Shown one piece after another: positions 45,454 to 54,446 of a stretch of 64,000 nucleotides of DNA. Source of the DNA: Erysipelothrix tonsillarum DSM 14972 (GTDB taxonomy: Bacteria > Bacillota_I > Bacilli_A > Erysipelotrichales > Erysipelotrichaceae); the NCBI RefSeq assembly GCF_000373785.1, contig NZ_KB892378.1, forward strand, positions 1-64,000, written 5' to 3'. Position 1 is the stretch's first letter; each line of letters opens with the position of its first letter. The position numbers and the translations under genes are program-made. The notes under the pieces were generated by a model that saw only the letters and a list, made by a program, of their open reading frames with translations, was not told where the DNA came from and did not search any database.

Positions 45454-45502
45454 AAACTTACCACCACTCTATTTTAACTGAATCGAGCGACTTTTGCATT
45501 CT

Positions 45503-46138
45503 TTATACTTTATACAAATAAGTATTCACTGTATCTAATATTTCCTCAGCTCTTAAATCATCAATTGGAATCGGGAATGCATCCAGAACACGTTGTTCAA
45601 GAGCGCCGAGACAAAGAATTAAAAGACTAGGATTTTCAGATTCAAGCATATCACCTAATTGCAACACACATGTTTGATAAGCATCGGACAACAAGGGATT
45701 TTCTAATTGAGCCGTGTTGATCACATGATCTGTCATTTTAAGTTTTAATTGCAACACCGCATCAATCGACTGGTCCATAAGAAAGAATAGAATTTGTTTC
45801 TTGATCCAATCTTCTATGCATTCATCGACTAACCATTTTTGAACAAATGTCATTTCATTGCGTAGATTCATCCGCTCCAAAGAGATAATAGCTTTGTGCT
45901 GTAAAAGTTCATTGCCACGTAACGCTTCATCAAGTTCATCAATATCTTCGAAATATTTGCTTGACGGTGCGGTATCAATTCGAACGGAATCACGAATGAT
46001 TTGAAGTTGTGAAAAATACGGTTCCGGTACATAAGGCATTCTCAATTCTTCGTCAACAAGCGCAAGCGCTTCTCGTTGTTTTCCTTCGTTTAGAAGGGTA
46101 TGAATTGAGTCGATGCAGGTTTCATAATAGTTGTTCAT
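45503..46138 (-). CDS. DUF3196-like helical repeat protein
   Basis: 211 residues from the ATG after AAAGGAAAAGT; the frame is open further upstream to 46192 without a ribosome site. LNEGKQREALALVDEELRMPYVPEPYFSQL resembles a TPR-type helix pair, and the whole protein is helical and acidic. It resembles the DUF3196 family of Firmicutes and mollicutes; function unknown. It lies between tig and the second ATP-grasp gene, on the same strand. Confidence 0.65.
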   Translation of the reverse strand: MNNYYETCIDSIHTLLNEGKQREALALVDEELRMPYVPEPYFSQLQIIRDSVRIDTAPSSKYFEDIDELDEALRGNELLQHKAIISLERMNLRNEMTFVQKWLVDECIEDWIKKQILFFLMDQSIDAVLQLKLKMTDHVINTAQLENPLLSDAYQTCVLQLGDMLESENPSLLILCLGALEQRVLDAFPIPIDDLRAEEILDTVNTYLYKV

Positions 46139-46242
46139 ACTTTTCCTTTCATACTGTTTCATTTTAACATACTTTTGTTTGATTAAAAACAAAAGTATTG
46201 CATTTGTTGTGCTTATCTTTTAATTGCGTCCCATTCCTAAAT

Positions 46243-46266
46243 AAAACCTCAGCAAAGCTGAGGTTT
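46243..46266 (-). terminator. terminator of ATP-grasp gene 2
   Basis: Minus strand AAACCTCAGC-TTT-GCTGAGGTTT followed by TATTT. Confidence 0.8.
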
Positions 46267-47263
46267 AAATATCAATTACTTTTCTGAATTTGGGTAAAAG
46301 CCCTTCTTTAGATCCTGTTAAACTCGGCTTCATTTGGAACACACCCGTATTATAATTTCCCTCAATCAAGGATGGTCGTTTCTGCCCAATGGCCACATCC
46401 CATCCAACGTATTGAATTTGTGGAACCTCACGTGCTGCTCGATCTAACATGCTAACAATTTCATCATAAAGCGGAACTTGAAATCCAACGATATCAACGC
46501 CTGTAATTGGATGCGTTTTGTAAGCAATCGCATCTTTATCAAAAGCAGGATACAACACTTGACCTCCATCATCTAAAACAGTATACATACCGCCGGCACC
46601 AAAATTATCCAGATGACCACCATTTCCGATTTTTAAGACACCTTCTAATACATGAACATCTTTTCCATCAAAGAACGTAATCATTCTCAGCGTATTAACA
46701 CTGTCTGGATACAGACTGGACATCGCTTCATGTTGAACAAAGTATTCTTCAATTAAAAACTGACGTCGTGCCATACGTTCATTTTTAAATGATTCAAAAT
46801 CTTCAATTTCCGATGTCACAAAGCGTTCAACGCCATAACCCATTAGGCTATCGGTTACTTTTGCCATCACAACATCATGTGATGCGAGAAAAGCTTTTAC
46901 CAATTCATCCGATGATTCGCGTAAATCGACAAAATCACGACCAATGTATTCACGGAATACTTTATTGAATTCAGACTTATCCGCAAATTTATGTCTAAAT
47001 TCTTTTTGATTATACTTAACAATAATAGCGTTTGCGATTCCCCCCGTAATAAAGGTCTTACGCTCCGAGCGATTCAATAAATAAAACTCAAATTCAAAGT
47101 AATCAAGATAGCCCGATTGATAAATAAACGAACAACCGATCATATCAACCAAAATGAACAGTCTAAACTTGCCTGTTTCTTTACTAATAATTCCAGCAAT
47201 ACGCCACATATTTTTATAATCCAATGATTTTAATCTTTTAAAATAATATTTGATTCGACCCAT
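46265..47263 (-). CDS. sugar-transfer-associated ATP-grasp protein (copy 2)
   Basis: 332 residues, colinear with the protein at 40097-41119 along its whole length: shared KYYFKRL at the start, DLRES, FLIEEYFVQHEAMSSLYPDSVNTLRMITF, NFGAGGMYTVLDD, KTHPITGVDIVGFQVPLYDE and the ATP-grasp metal site YVGWDVAIGQKRPSLIEGNYNTGVF. The two copies differ at many positions, so this is an old duplication and not a recent repeat. It is probably a carboxylate-amine ligase in surface-polymer modification (family inference). It has its own promoter and terminator. Confidence 0.82.
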   Translation of the reverse strand: MGRIKYYFKRLKSLDYKNMWRIAGIISKETGKFRLFILVDMIGCSFIYQSGYLDYFEFEFYLLNRSERKTFITGGIANAIIVKYNQKEFRHKFADKSEFNKVFREYIGRDFVDLRESSDELVKAFLASHDVVMAKVTDSLMGYGVERFVTSEIEDFESFKNERMARRQFLIEEYFVQHEAMSSLYPDSVNTLRMITFFDGKDVHVLEGVLKIGNGGHLDNFGAGGMYTVLDDGGQVLYPAFDKDAIAYKTHPITGVDIVGFQVPLYDEIVSMLDRAAREVPQIQYVGWDVAIGQKRPSLIEGNYNTGVFQMKPSLTGSKEGLLPKFRKVIDI

Positions 47264-47292
47264 GCAAATCCTCCATTTACCACATTACATCT

Positions 47293-47321
47293 ATAATACC
47301 CTTTGTTTCCTTATCCGACAA
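47293..47321 (-). promoter_or_regulatory. promoter of ATP-grasp gene 2
   Basis: Minus strand TTGTCG (47316-47321) and TATTAT (47293-47298) are 17 nt apart, 30 nt before the ATG and overlapping the gap after the CAP-domain gene. Confidence 0.65.
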
Positions 47322-47328
47322 GTCCCTG

Positions 47329-48156
47329 TTAATACCCAAATAACTGAACCCAATACCAATTTCCGTCCTCAGCCTCAAATAATGCGCAAGCGCCTGATGT
47401 GAAATCATCCAAAATATTAGCTCGGTGACTTGGTGAGTTCATAAACCCTTCCATCGCACTTTCGACCGTAAACGCACGCTTGGCAAGATTTTCCGCAAAG
47501 ATCATGTTTGGATTAAGACTATCCCATGAACTTCCATCGGGACGACGATGCTCAAACCGTTGTTCTAAATCAACAGCTCGAATTCCAGCGTAATCATAAA
47601 GTGCTTCAGACCATACTAATGGCTCTAACTGATGTTCTTTACGCGTTTGATTGACTGCTTCAAACATCAGAATTGAAGCTTCACGATCTATTTTCTCATT
47701 ATTTTGAACATTTTCCTTCTTTCCAATAATATGAACTTCCGCAATCGGTGCTTGAACCGTTTCGGTGTAGTGAACTGTTGATTCGATTAGTTCATTATTT
47801 TTATAGAGATCTTTATAAACTGTCCTAATGCGTCCTTCTTGTCCTCTTTGCTCAATGTAATCTTCACCTAATGTAACTTGGGCATCGGGTTTCGCAATAA
47901 TATCAAAAGGAATGATCGTTTCCTCACTGCGATAATCTTCTTCGTAATAATCAGCAGACGGTAGCGCTCGCTCTTTTATCGATGGTTGTTTGGTCACGAC
48001 CTCGTTTTCAGTCAAAGATTGACTCTTTTTTTGAATTATTTCTGGTTCTAGATTTGTTATTTGATGCTGTGTCCCCTTATAGTATCCGAAGCCGGATCCT
48101 AAACAAAACAAAAGCATTCCAAGGACTAAAAAAATATGCTTTTTCTTTACTTTCAT
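47329..48156 (-). CDS. membrane-anchored G5 and CAP (SCP/PR1) domain protein
   Basis: 275 residues. A short basic start and one helix (IFLVLGMLLFCLGSGFGYY) anchor it, followed by a G5 domain (about 70-140, EETIIPFDIIAKPDAQVTLG and QRGQEGRIRTVYKD) and a C-terminal CAP domain (about 155-275) with LMFEAVNQTRKEHQLEPLVWSEAL, FEHRRPDG, FAENLA and SPSHRANIL. Its His and Glu residues suit the metal site of bacterial YkwD-like proteins. Outside-facing, function unknown. GGAGGGGCAT fixes the ATG at 48156. Confidence 0.88.
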   Translation of the reverse strand: MKVKKKHIFLVLGMLLFCLGSGFGYYKGTQHQITNLEPEIIQKKSQSLTENEVVTKQPSIKERALPSADYYEEDYRSEETIIPFDIIAKPDAQVTLGEDYIEQRGQEGRIRTVYKDLYKNNELIESTVHYTETVQAPIAEVHIIGKKENVQNNEKIDREASILMFEAVNQTRKEHQLEPLVWSEALYDYAGIRAVDLEQRFEHRRPDGSSWDSLNPNMIFAENLAKRAFTVESAMEGFMNSPSHRANILDDFTSGACALFEAEDGNWYWVQLFGY

Positions 48157-48272
48157 ATGCCCCTCCATACAAAGTTCTTGATTCAATTGTACTAAAATTC
48201 ACCATAAATTCCTATTGTTAAACTCATTTTATCGCCTATAAATCGCGATGAGTGAAGTTTCAACGAAAAAAC

Positions 48273-48299
48273 AAAAAAAACACCATCGAAATGGTGTTT
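48273..48299 (-). terminator. terminator after tRNA-Arg
   Basis: Minus strand AAACACCATTTCGATGGTGTTT is a hairpin with 9-bp stem and TTCG-like loop, followed by T residues. Confidence 0.88.
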
Positions 48300-48310
48300 A
48301 ACTTATATAT

Positions 48311-48386
48311 TGGCGTCCCCGGAGAGATTCGAACTCCCGACCACACGCTTAGAAGGCGCGTGCTCTATCCACTGAGCTACGGAGAC
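48311..48386 (-). tRNA. tRNA-Arg (anticodon UCU)
   Basis: The minus strand folds as a 76-nt cloverleaf: acceptor GTCTCCG/CGGGGAC, D arm GCTC/GAGC, anticodon arm CGCGC-CTTCTAA-GCGTG with anticodon TCT, T arm with GTTCGAATC, and an encoded CCA. It reads AGA/AGG codons. It lies just downstream of the phosphodiesterase gene and has a terminator after it. Confidence 0.97.
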
Positions 48387-48444
48387 AAATTGTGCTCTAT
48401 GCGTCTACAATAATATCATTAAGACGCATAGAATACAATGCTTT

Positions 48445-48915
48445 TTATAAATCTCTTTCAAATAATTCCTCAACAGTCACTTTATCATCAGAAATCGTGA
48501 TTTTTGCGAAACAGGTTGGTGATCCATCACGATTATAGTAGAGCGAACCAGGATTAACCAAGAGGATTCCATCGACATCTTTTACGACAGGAACATGTGT
48601 ATGTCCATAACAGGCAATGTTACAACGGTGTTCCTTCGCAAGTGCAATAATGTCTTCTTCGATTTTACGATAACGCATCAAATGACCGTGAGCCACAAAG
48701 ATTCTTGTATCACCCAACTCAACTACCAGATACTCTGGATATTGGTAGTAGTAGTCATTGTTGCCGGTTACCGCATGAAAGGGTTTCATTGCATCATAGT
48801 CCAGTTCATTATCGCCACAATGAATGTACGCATCCGCATTTGGATACGCTTGTAAAATATCTTTTAAGACTTTTGCTTTACCATGGTTATCACTGCAAAC
48901 GATAATTTCTTTCAT
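48445..48915 (-). CDS. metallophosphoesterase (YsnB/MJ0936 family)
   Basis: 156 residues. Motifs in order: SDNHG (8-12; the usual DxH is present as D-N-H), HCGDNE, GNND, VAHGH and YGHTHVP. This is the small phosphodiesterase family that hydrolyses phosphodiesters with a metal pair; the natural substrate is unknown. Its ATG overlaps the racemase stop by 4 nt (ATGA), the end of the cvpA-to-phosphodiesterase string. Confidence 0.93.
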   Translation of the reverse strand: MKEIIVCSDNHGKAKVLKDILQAYPNADAYIHCGDNELDYDAMKPFHAVTGNNDYYYQYPEYLVVELGDTRIFVAHGHLMRYRKIEEDIIALAKEHRCNIACYGHTHVPVVKDVDGILLVNPGSLYYNRDGSPTCFAKITISDDKVTVEELFERDL

Positions 48916-49661
48916 ATTAATTCCACCTTTTCTTCATCTCCAAAGAGGCTTTGGATTTGTGCCTCCATCATTTTCGGGTCACCCGTTGTATAGGTGTGAC
49001 ATCCCGTTTCGGTAAATTGATATTCCTGACAAACATAATTTCGAATCGGGATAATTGAATCATGAATTCTGCCATTGAATATTTTTGAAAAAACATCATA
49101 AACTAGCGGAAAATGGGTACATCCAAGAATCAAATCTGTAGCATCCATCACCGGAATCAATTCGATTTCTAAATATTTTTCAATATCAAGATTCGGATTC
49201 AATCCTTCGATGATATTAACCAATTCCGGCAGCGCTAGCTCAGTTATTGCTAGCGGTGACTTACATTCAATTAAGTCGCGATATGCATGTGAATTAAAGG
49301 TGGCGAGGGTTGAAACAACCGCGACCTTCATCGCTTCTGGATGGGTGAGATTCTCTACAGTAAGTTCGATAATCCCCACAATTTTCATATCTGGAAAACG
49401 GGAACGAATCGTCTCCAGCGCTACCGCAGAAACCGTATTACATGCCACGATAACATCTAAAATACCTTGACGATGAAACCACATCATTGCTTTTTCCGTA
49501 TACTGGATAATCGCTTCTGGCGACTGATTACCGTATGGTGCATTTCCTTGATCCGCATACAACACCAACGAGACCGGTTCCAAATGGCGCTTGAGGTCAC
49601 GATAGATACTATATCCACCCAAACCGGAATCAAAAATTCCAAGTTGTTTAATTTTTTTCAT
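48912..49661 (-). CDS. murI: glutamate racemase
   Basis: About 249 residues. LGIFDSGLGGYSI near the N-terminus, the first catalytic Cys in VIVACNTVSA (about 74) and the second in LILGCTHFPLV (about 181) define MurI/RacE. It makes D-glutamate for peptidoglycan. The ATG at 49661 is preferred to the in-frame ATG at 49670; both lie inside the uvrC end, and the overlap with uvrC (14 nt) implies coupling. Confidence 0.95.
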   Translation of the reverse strand: MKKIKQLGIFDSGLGGYSIYRDLKRHLEPVSLVLYADQGNAPYGNQSPEAIIQYTEKAMMWFHRQGILDVIVACNTVSAVALETIRSRFPDMKIVGIIELTVENLTHPEAMKVAVVSTLATFNSHAYRDLIECKSPLAITELALPELVNIIEGLNPNLDIEKYLEIELIPVMDATDLILGCTHFPLVYDVFSKIFNGRIHDSIIPIRNYVCQEYQFTETGCHTYTTGDPKMMEAQIQSLFGDEEKVELI

Positions 49662-51420
49662 GATAGTCATTCCAATCTATATGTAGTATATCATACAAAT
49701 CCGATGCAACTTCTTCCGGTAAAACTGTTTTTAATGTTTCCAGCGATGCAGCGCGAATATTCTTTAAAGAACCAAATTTTTTATAGAGTTCCTTTTGACG
49801 CACCTGTCCAAGACCCGAGACTTCATCAAGAATGGATCGAGTCATTGCTTTTTTTCTAAGATTACGGTGATACGTAATGACAAATCGGTGTACTTCGTCT
49901 TGCATTTGCATCAAGAAGTTAAAAAGTGAACTTGTTTTATCAATTTGAATTAATGTACCATCTTCGCGCATTAATGCGTGTGTACGGTGACGATCATCTT
50001 TAACAAGGGAACATACCCTGAGATCAAGTTCAAGGTCGTGCAAGACATCTAAAGCTGCATTCAACTGAGGTTTACCACCATCCACGAGAATGAGATCAGG
50101 CATTGGTTTTGATTCTCGCATCAAACGGAAATATCGACGATATAGCACTTCTTTCATAGAAGCTACATCATCATTTCCTTGATGTAATTTATAGCGACGA
50201 TATTGATTTTTATTGGGCTCACCATCATCATAAACAACACATGCAGATACAGCGAAAGAACCTGAAATATGCGAGTTATCAAAAATCTCAATTCGATGAA
50301 TGATTTCTTCAAATCCCAATACTTCGCTAAGATCTTTTAAGGCGTCATCTTTAAATTGTTGACGTTCACGAAGAACCGAAAATTGATCATCCAATTGCTG
50401 TTGAGCATTTTTTTGCGTAATTTCTAAAAGTGCTTTCTTTTTTCCACGTAAAGGCACTTTAACTTCCGTATCCAAAACAAATCCTAGTTCTTCGGCATTC
50501 ACAAATTCAGGAACATAGACAGTTTTAGGAACTGGTTGATTTTCATAAAACTGTGCAATAAACGAAACAAATGCATCTAAAGGTTCTTCCATACACGCTT
50601 CAACCGCCATACTTCGTTCAAGCAAACGGCCACCACGAACAAATAATCCAACAATTGCGATGTATCCTTGATAGTATGCGTAGTGAAATAAATCAAATCG
50701 CTCATTCAATGAGAATTGAACTTGTTGTTTATCACTAATATAATCCAAGGCATGCAGTTTATCTTTATAAACTTGAGCTAATTCAAAATTTAACGCCTCA
50801 CTCGCTTCCAACATTTTACGTTCTAACTCATCTTTAAATCCTTTAATATTACCATTAAGAATACTGATTACGTTTTGACGCCAAACATCGAGTTCTTCTG
50901 GCGTATAACGTTTCCCGGTGCGGTTAAAAGCACTATAAATTGCAAGGGTATTGGGAAGTAACTGATCCCCCGTCGGTATGGAGTCATTTAAAAGTCCTGC
51001 CATATCACGTGCTGCCGTGGCATCGGGATACGGGCCAAAATAATGGTACTTTTTTGATTGCTTGCGATCTCGTGCAACCAAGACTTCCGGTTTACCTTCA
51101 CGCGGCACTTTGAGGTAAGGATACGACTTATCATCCATAAAGATGATATTAAATTGTGGTCGATGTTCCTTAATGAGATTAATTTCGAGAATTAACGATT
51201 CTTTCTCAGTACTTGTAATAATAAACTCAAAATCATCAATTTGCCGAACCATGCGTGTCGTCTTATGATCATGAGCTCCCGTAAAATAGGAACTTACACG
51301 GTTTTTTAGCCGTTTCGCTTTCCCAACATAGATGATTTCGCCATTCTTATTCTTCATTAAATAACAACCGGGTTCCATCGGTAACAGTTTAAGTTTTTCT
51401 TCAATGGTTTTATTAATCAT
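49648..51420 (-). CDS. uvrC: excinuclease ABC subunit C
   Basis: 590 residues. GIY-YIG nuclease at the start (PGCYLMKNKNGEIIYVGKAKRLKNRVSSYF), a UVR domain near 200, the RNase H-like C-terminal nuclease (EIFDNSHISGSFAVSACVVYDDG) and tandem helix-hairpin-helix (LDEVSGLGQVRQKELYKKFGS). It makes both incisions in nucleotide excision repair with UvrAB. The ATG overlaps the mutS2 stop by 4 nt. Confidence 0.97.
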   Translation of the reverse strand: MINKTIEEKLKLLPMEPGCYLMKNKNGEIIYVGKAKRLKNRVSSYFTGAHDHKTTRMVRQIDDFEFIITSTEKESLILEINLIKEHRPQFNIIFMDDKSYPYLKVPREGKPEVLVARDRKQSKKYHYFGPYPDATAARDMAGLLNDSIPTGDQLLPNTLAIYSAFNRTGKRYTPEELDVWRQNVISILNGNIKGFKDELERKMLEASEALNFELAQVYKDKLHALDYISDKQQVQFSLNERFDLFHYAYYQGYIAIVGLFVRGGRLLERSMAVEACMEEPLDAFVSFIAQFYENQPVPKTVYVPEFVNAEELGFVLDTEVKVPLRGKKKALLEITQKNAQQQLDDQFSVLRERQQFKDDALKDLSEVLGFEEIIHRIEIFDNSHISGSFAVSACVVYDDGEPNKNQYRRYKLHQGNDDVASMKEVLYRRYFRLMRESKPMPDLILVDGGKPQLNAALDVLHDLELDLRVCSLVKDDRHRTHALMREDGTLIQIDKTSSLFNFLMQMQDEVHRFVITYHRNLRKKAMTRSILDEVSGLGQVRQKELYKKFGSLKNIRAASLETLKTVLPEEVASDLYDILHIDWNDYHEKN

Positions 51421-53705
51421 TGTTTGAGCTTCACAATCGTTGCGCCCATACCACCATCACCGACACCGCCTAATTCAAAGGAACCCACATTTTTATTACG
51501 TCGTAATGTTTGGTGAACAGCCGTTCGCAATTGACCAGTCCCGTGACCGTGAATGATTCTGAATGTCGGTACTTTGTGTAATACGCACTCATCAATATAC
51601 TTATCAACTTGGGGTAGGGCTTCCGCGACACGTAGACCAATGATGTTGAGCTCTGTCTTAAATGAAGAACGTGCATTCACACTGTGACTGCGCGATGGCT
51701 TTGGTTTATTTTTCTTAGCCGGACCGGCGATACGTACGAGTTTTCCTAAATCGATATTTACTTTCAGGCCTCCGATAGAAACAAAGGCCGTATTTTTTTC
51801 GATGGACTCAACGACACCCACTTGATTTGTAGATTTCAACTGTACACGGTCGCCTTTGCGGATCGTTTCATCAATTGCCGTCTCTGCCTGCATGGATTGA
51901 ATTTGTTTAACCGCTTTTTTGCGAATGTCAGGACGATTAGTTTTATTCAACACATCCAATTGACGTTCGGCTTCTTCAACCATTTGCTCTAGCAATGCTT
52001 GATTTTCTTCCCGCAATGCCTGTTCTTTTTGTGCATAAGCTGCTTCTAAAGCTTGTTGCTTCAAGATGGCATCATCTTTAAGTTTTTTAATTGCTTCTTT
52101 TTCCTTAATCAGTTCTTGTTCAATTTTATCTTGTTCATTAATTTTAGCTTCTAAAATCTCCAACAGATGATCTGCTTCATACTGACCTTCCTGTTTATAC
52201 TTAAACGCGCGATCAATAATGTCGCCTTGAAGGCCGAGACGTTGGGCAATCGCAAAAGCATTGGATTCACCCATAACATTTTCACGATAGCGATATGTAG
52301 GTTTTAAATTTTGCAGATCAAATTCAACGCTTGCAATGAGGATATCCTCATATTGTGTTCCATATTTTTTGAGTCGGGAAAAGTGCGTTGTCGCAATAAC
52401 CCAACAACCAACTTCACGGAAATGATCCAAAATCGCCATCGACAAACTCTCTCCTTCAAGCGGATCCGTTTGTGATCCAAGTTCATCAAGAAGTATGATT
52501 GACTTTGAGGTTGCTTGTGCATTAACACGTGTCATCGTTTCCATATGAGCAGAGAATGATGACAAGGATTTTTCAATCGATTGTTGATCACCAATGTCGA
52601 CGAAAATTTGGTCGACGAGCATCACTTCGGCTGATTCAGCACAAATTGGACATCCCGACAAGGTCATGAGAATTGAAAGACCCATGGTCTTTAAGCTCAC
52701 ACTCTTCCCACCGGTGTTAGGTCCACTAATTAGAATCATTTTATGTGGCGGAGTTAATGTATAGGTATTCGCAACCACCTCTTTCGGATTAATCAGAGGA
52801 TGTCGCGCATTTTTAAGATTCATACGATCTTTGGTTAAGGTTGCGACCACTGCATCATGATGATGACCCCATTCTGCTTTCGCAAACAGGCAATCAATCA
52901 TTGCTACGGTATCAAGATCAGCAATTAACTGTAGTGCATCCGTTGCAATAAGCGTCGAAGTTTCCCGACAAATCCGTTCAATTTCATCCTGTTCTTGATG
53001 AATTAAACTTTGATATTCATTTTGCATACGTGCTAAAAAGGCCGGTTCAAAATAAACCGACTGCCCACTGGCTGACTCTCCATAGATTGTTCCTTCGAGT
53101 TTATATTTATCCGAAGGCTTCACCAAAAATGTCCGACGACCGTGTTGCAGTGAAACAACCGCTTCACTCAACATTGCACGATTTTTCGATAAAAATTCTT
53201 GTGTTTTATTTTCGATATTTTGTTCAAGTGCTTTGCTTTGACGACGCAGTTCTCCGAGTTGTGCGCTTGCACGATCTAGCACTTCTCCTTGTTCACCAAA
53301 GCAATGTTCAATATGCTTTAGGGTCGATTCGGTTACCTCAAGACTCTCAAATAAATCTTCAAGTGCTGGGTAAGAACCTTCTAAGTTTCTAAATTGTTTT
53401 TTAAGACGTTCAAGACCTTGCATAAAACGTCCGATATCAACGATATCTTCTACCGACAAGGTTCCCCCTTTTTCGGCAAGAGTTAAGGCATAAGTAACAT
53501 CCGTAATGCCTCCAAACGACATCGATCCATTTACAACCACCAATTGCAAGGCATCCTTAGCACGTGCTAATTCCCGCTTAACAATTAGTGATGAATACGA
53601 AGGTTGCGTTTCTAAAACAGCTTGCTTCCCAAGAGAAAATGAAGCATAATGAGCGATTCGCTCAAGCACCTTATCGAACTCTAATCGAGACGATGTATTA
53701 TTCAT
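51417..53705 (-). CDS. mutS2: MutS2 endonuclease / ribosome-collision factor
   Basis: 762 residues. A MutS-type core with Walker A ILISGPNTGGKSVSLKTMG (about 331-349) and LLDELGSQTDPLEG, a long coiled coil (about 505-610), a KOW-like domain (RKGDRVQLKSTNQVGVV), and a C-terminal Smr nuclease domain (ELNIIGLRVAEAL, IIHGHGTGQLR). Family members have been linked to suppressing recombination and to splitting collided ribosomes. No strong ribosome site; its start overlaps the cvpA stop by 8 nt. Confidence 0.97.
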   Translation of the reverse strand: MNNTSSRLEFDKVLERIAHYASFSLGKQAVLETQPSYSSLIVKRELARAKDALQLVVVNGSMSFGGITDVTYALTLAEKGGTLSVEDIVDIGRFMQGLERLKKQFRNLEGSYPALEDLFESLEVTESTLKHIEHCFGEQGEVLDRASAQLGELRRQSKALEQNIENKTQEFLSKNRAMLSEAVVSLQHGRRTFLVKPSDKYKLEGTIYGESASGQSVYFEPAFLARMQNEYQSLIHQEQDEIERICRETSTLIATDALQLIADLDTVAMIDCLFAKAEWGHHHDAVVATLTKDRMNLKNARHPLINPKEVVANTYTLTPPHKMILISGPNTGGKSVSLKTMGLSILMTLSGCPICAESAEVMLVDQIFVDIGDQQSIEKSLSSFSAHMETMTRVNAQATSKSIILLDELGSQTDPLEGESLSMAILDHFREVGCWVIATTHFSRLKKYGTQYEDILIASVEFDLQNLKPTYRYRENVMGESNAFAIAQRLGLQGDIIDRAFKYKQEGQYEADHLLEILEAKINEQDKIEQELIKEKEAIKKLKDDAILKQQALEAAYAQKEQALREENQALLEQMVEEAERQLDVLNKTNRPDIRKKAVKQIQSMQAETAIDETIRKGDRVQLKSTNQVGVVESIEKNTAFVSIGGLKVNIDLGKLVRIAGPAKKNKPKPSRSHSVNARSSFKTELNIIGLRVAEALPQVDKYIDECVLHKVPTFRIIHGHGTGQLRTAVHQTLRRNKNVGSFELGGVGDGGMGATIVKLKQ

Positions 53706-54363
53706 ATTTTTCTAAGTACTCCCTAATTTGTATTTCATTAAATCCATTTTTTTGAAGCCATTTCACCATAGCATCCTCTTGGCTTGGTGATAATTTTTGA
53801 TCCATAATAATACTCTGAATTGCTGTATTTTGATTCATAAATTCATCAAAAGAACCAACGATGGGGGTCCCCGCACGCTCAATATAAACAAGCCATGTAT
53901 TATCAATCACATCTTGTCCATTCTTAATGATTGGCGTTGATAATATCACACAAATCAAGAGAAGTTTAAGCGCGAAAAAGGCAATACTGAACACGCCACC
54001 AACTGCGGAATTCACTTGTTTAACTAAAGGTACTTTTGAAATAACGGTAGCCAAAGGGGTCACCAGTAAAAGCACAATACGAATGACAATAAATAAGATT
54101 ACGAACCAAATTAATTGATTCATTTGATGAACTACCAATTGATTGATCGTTAAAAATCCGGTACCGGAAACTTTAAAGAATTGATAGATTTGGACAAAAA
54201 CAGGTGCAAAAATCCAGGCTGCGAACAAGGATACAAATGTCCCAACAACATCGACGAGATGTAATAAAAACCCTTTTTTATAGCCAATGTATAGTGTAAC
54301 CGCAAACCAAATAATGATGACACCATTAAGATAGCCCATCCAATCATTGGGGAACGTTACCAT
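53698..54363 (-). CDS. CvpA family membrane protein
   Basis: 221 residues, four to five membrane helices in the CvpA layout (NGVIIIWFAVTLYIGYKKGFLLHLVDVVGTFVSLFAAW, then IRIVLLLVTPLATVI and VGGVFSIAFFALKLLLICVIL). The CvpA family is associated with colicin V production and wall stress, but its exact role is unclear. AAGGAGTGG precedes the ATG. The cvpA-mutS2-uvrC-murI order is a repair and wall-precursor string. Confidence 0.85.
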   Translation of the reverse strand: MVTFPNDWMGYLNGVIIIWFAVTLYIGYKKGFLLHLVDVVGTFVSLFAAWIFAPVFVQIYQFFKVSGTGFLTINQLVVHQMNQLIWFVILFIVIRIVLLLVTPLATVISKVPLVKQVNSAVGGVFSIAFFALKLLLICVILSTPIIKNGQDVIDNTWLVYIERAGTPIVGSFDEFMNQNTAIQSIIMDQKLSPSQEDAMVKWLQKNGFNEIQIREYLEKYE

Positions 54364-54446
54364 AAAACCACTCCTTTTTAAATTTATTTTCTTACATTTA
54401 TAGAGTTCATCTATTAATTTCCTACGAAATAGTCTATATTATAAAT

